A stretch of 32,266 nucleotides of DNA from an uncultured Eubacteriales bacterium (GTDB lineage Bacteria > Bacillota > Clostridia > Oscillospirales > Acutalibacteraceae). Shown here piece after piece: positions 31,976 through 32,266 of this stretch (within the stretch, counting starts at the first letter, position 1; each line of letters begins with the position of its first letter). Below the pieces are notes generated by a model. The model was not told the origin of the DNA. It saw nothing but the letters and a program-made list of their open reading frames with translations, and ran no database searches. The DNA is taken from NCBI GenBank assembly GCA_934525065.1, contig CAKSYX010000021.1, forward strand, positions 1 to 32,266, read 5' to 3'. A program made the translations under genes and the position numbers.

Positions 31976-32266
31976 AATGATATCGGAGCGTATTGACCGC
32001 ATTGCTCCGTATTCAACAAAATGCGACTGGGATAACTGCGGCCTGCTCGTCGGAAATCAGGAGAGCGAGGTCAAAAAAATCGGCTTCTGCCTTGACTTGA
32101 CGAGCGAAACACTTTCTGAAGCGAAGAAAAACAAGGTGAATCTCATCGTGACCCACCACCCGATAATTTTCAGGGCGCAAAAGAACTTCCTTTCGGGCAA
32201 CATGGCGTATGAACTTGCAAAAAGCGAAATCAACGCAATCTCCGCCCACACCTGCTTTGACTGCGC
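31962..32266 (+). CDS. Nif3-like dinuclear metal centre protein (3' end missing)
   Basis: The first 101 codons of a Nif3/YqfO (DUF34) family gene, cut by the window edge. Family motifs: WDNCGLLVG near residues 23-31, the metal-site VTHHPIIF near 64-71, and AHTCFD near 95-100. Full proteins are about 260-370 residues and bind two metal ions; proposed roles include GTP cyclohydrolase I type 2 or metal insertion, none settled. GGAGGAA is four to five bases before the ATG; translation is probably coupled to trmK. Confidence 0.92.
   Translation, partial: MITVKMISERIDRIAPYSTKCDWDNCGLLVGNQESEVKKIGFCLDLTSETLSEAKKNKVNLIVTHHPIIFRAQKNFLSGNMAYELAKSEINAISAHTCFDC

Overview
The window comes from an endospore-forming, Gram-positive anaerobe of the class Clostridia; an Oscillospiraceae or Ruminococcaceae-like gut lineage is plausible, but that placement is inference. 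The basis is a complete spoIIIA operon (AA to AH), spoIVA, a GerA/SpoVAF-type germination protein, a YfhO membrane protein, a DUF1858 redox-disulfide protein, and the Firmicutes order nusB - xseA - xseB - ispA - dxs - tlyA - nadK - argR - recN. Coding density is very high. No rRNA, tRNA, CRISPR array, prophage or transposase gene was seen, and no stretch over 300 bases lacks a gene.

Layout. (1) 1-2868: the end of a SpoVAF/GerA-family protein, then spoIVA. (2) 2870-3101: a roughly 230-bp element bounded by inverted repeats, lying between convergent genes, followed by a large YfhO-family membrane protein on the minus strand. (3) 6204-10997: the eight-gene spoIIIA operon, divergent from yfhO, which builds the mother-cell half of the channel between mother cell and forespore. 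(4) 10998-20511: a good sigma-A promoter directly after the spoIIIAH stop opens a tightly packed housekeeping operon: nusB, a TsaD-like paralog, exonuclease VII (xseA, xseB), farnesyl/geranyl diphosphate synthase, DXP synthase, TlyA rRNA methyltransferase, NAD kinase, ArgR and RecN. Neighbours mostly overlap by 1-14 bases. (5) 20508-22617: tyrS, with its own promoter overlapping the recN stop, and a DUF554 membrane protein. (6) 22636-28094: a membrane-anchored M28 peptidase and a GH38 alpha-mannosidase expressed together, then a PHP-family histidinol-phosphatase-like gene, closed by a strong bidirectional terminator. (7) 28153-30069, minus strand: an ABC-F ATPase. (8) 30208-32266: a zinc-ribbon membrane protein, a DUF1858 protein, trmK, and the start of a Nif3-like gene cut by the window edge.

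Most of the window is ordinary core genome. The items most worth a second look are the inverted-repeat element after spoIVA, the TsaD/Kae1-like paralog with all its metal ligands intact, the M28 peptidase whose catalytic domain is interrupted by membrane segments and which is coupled to an alpha-mannosidase, a pair of palindromes in that operon's promoter region, and alternative hairpins in the trmK leader. I did not find a clearly new multi-gene system.
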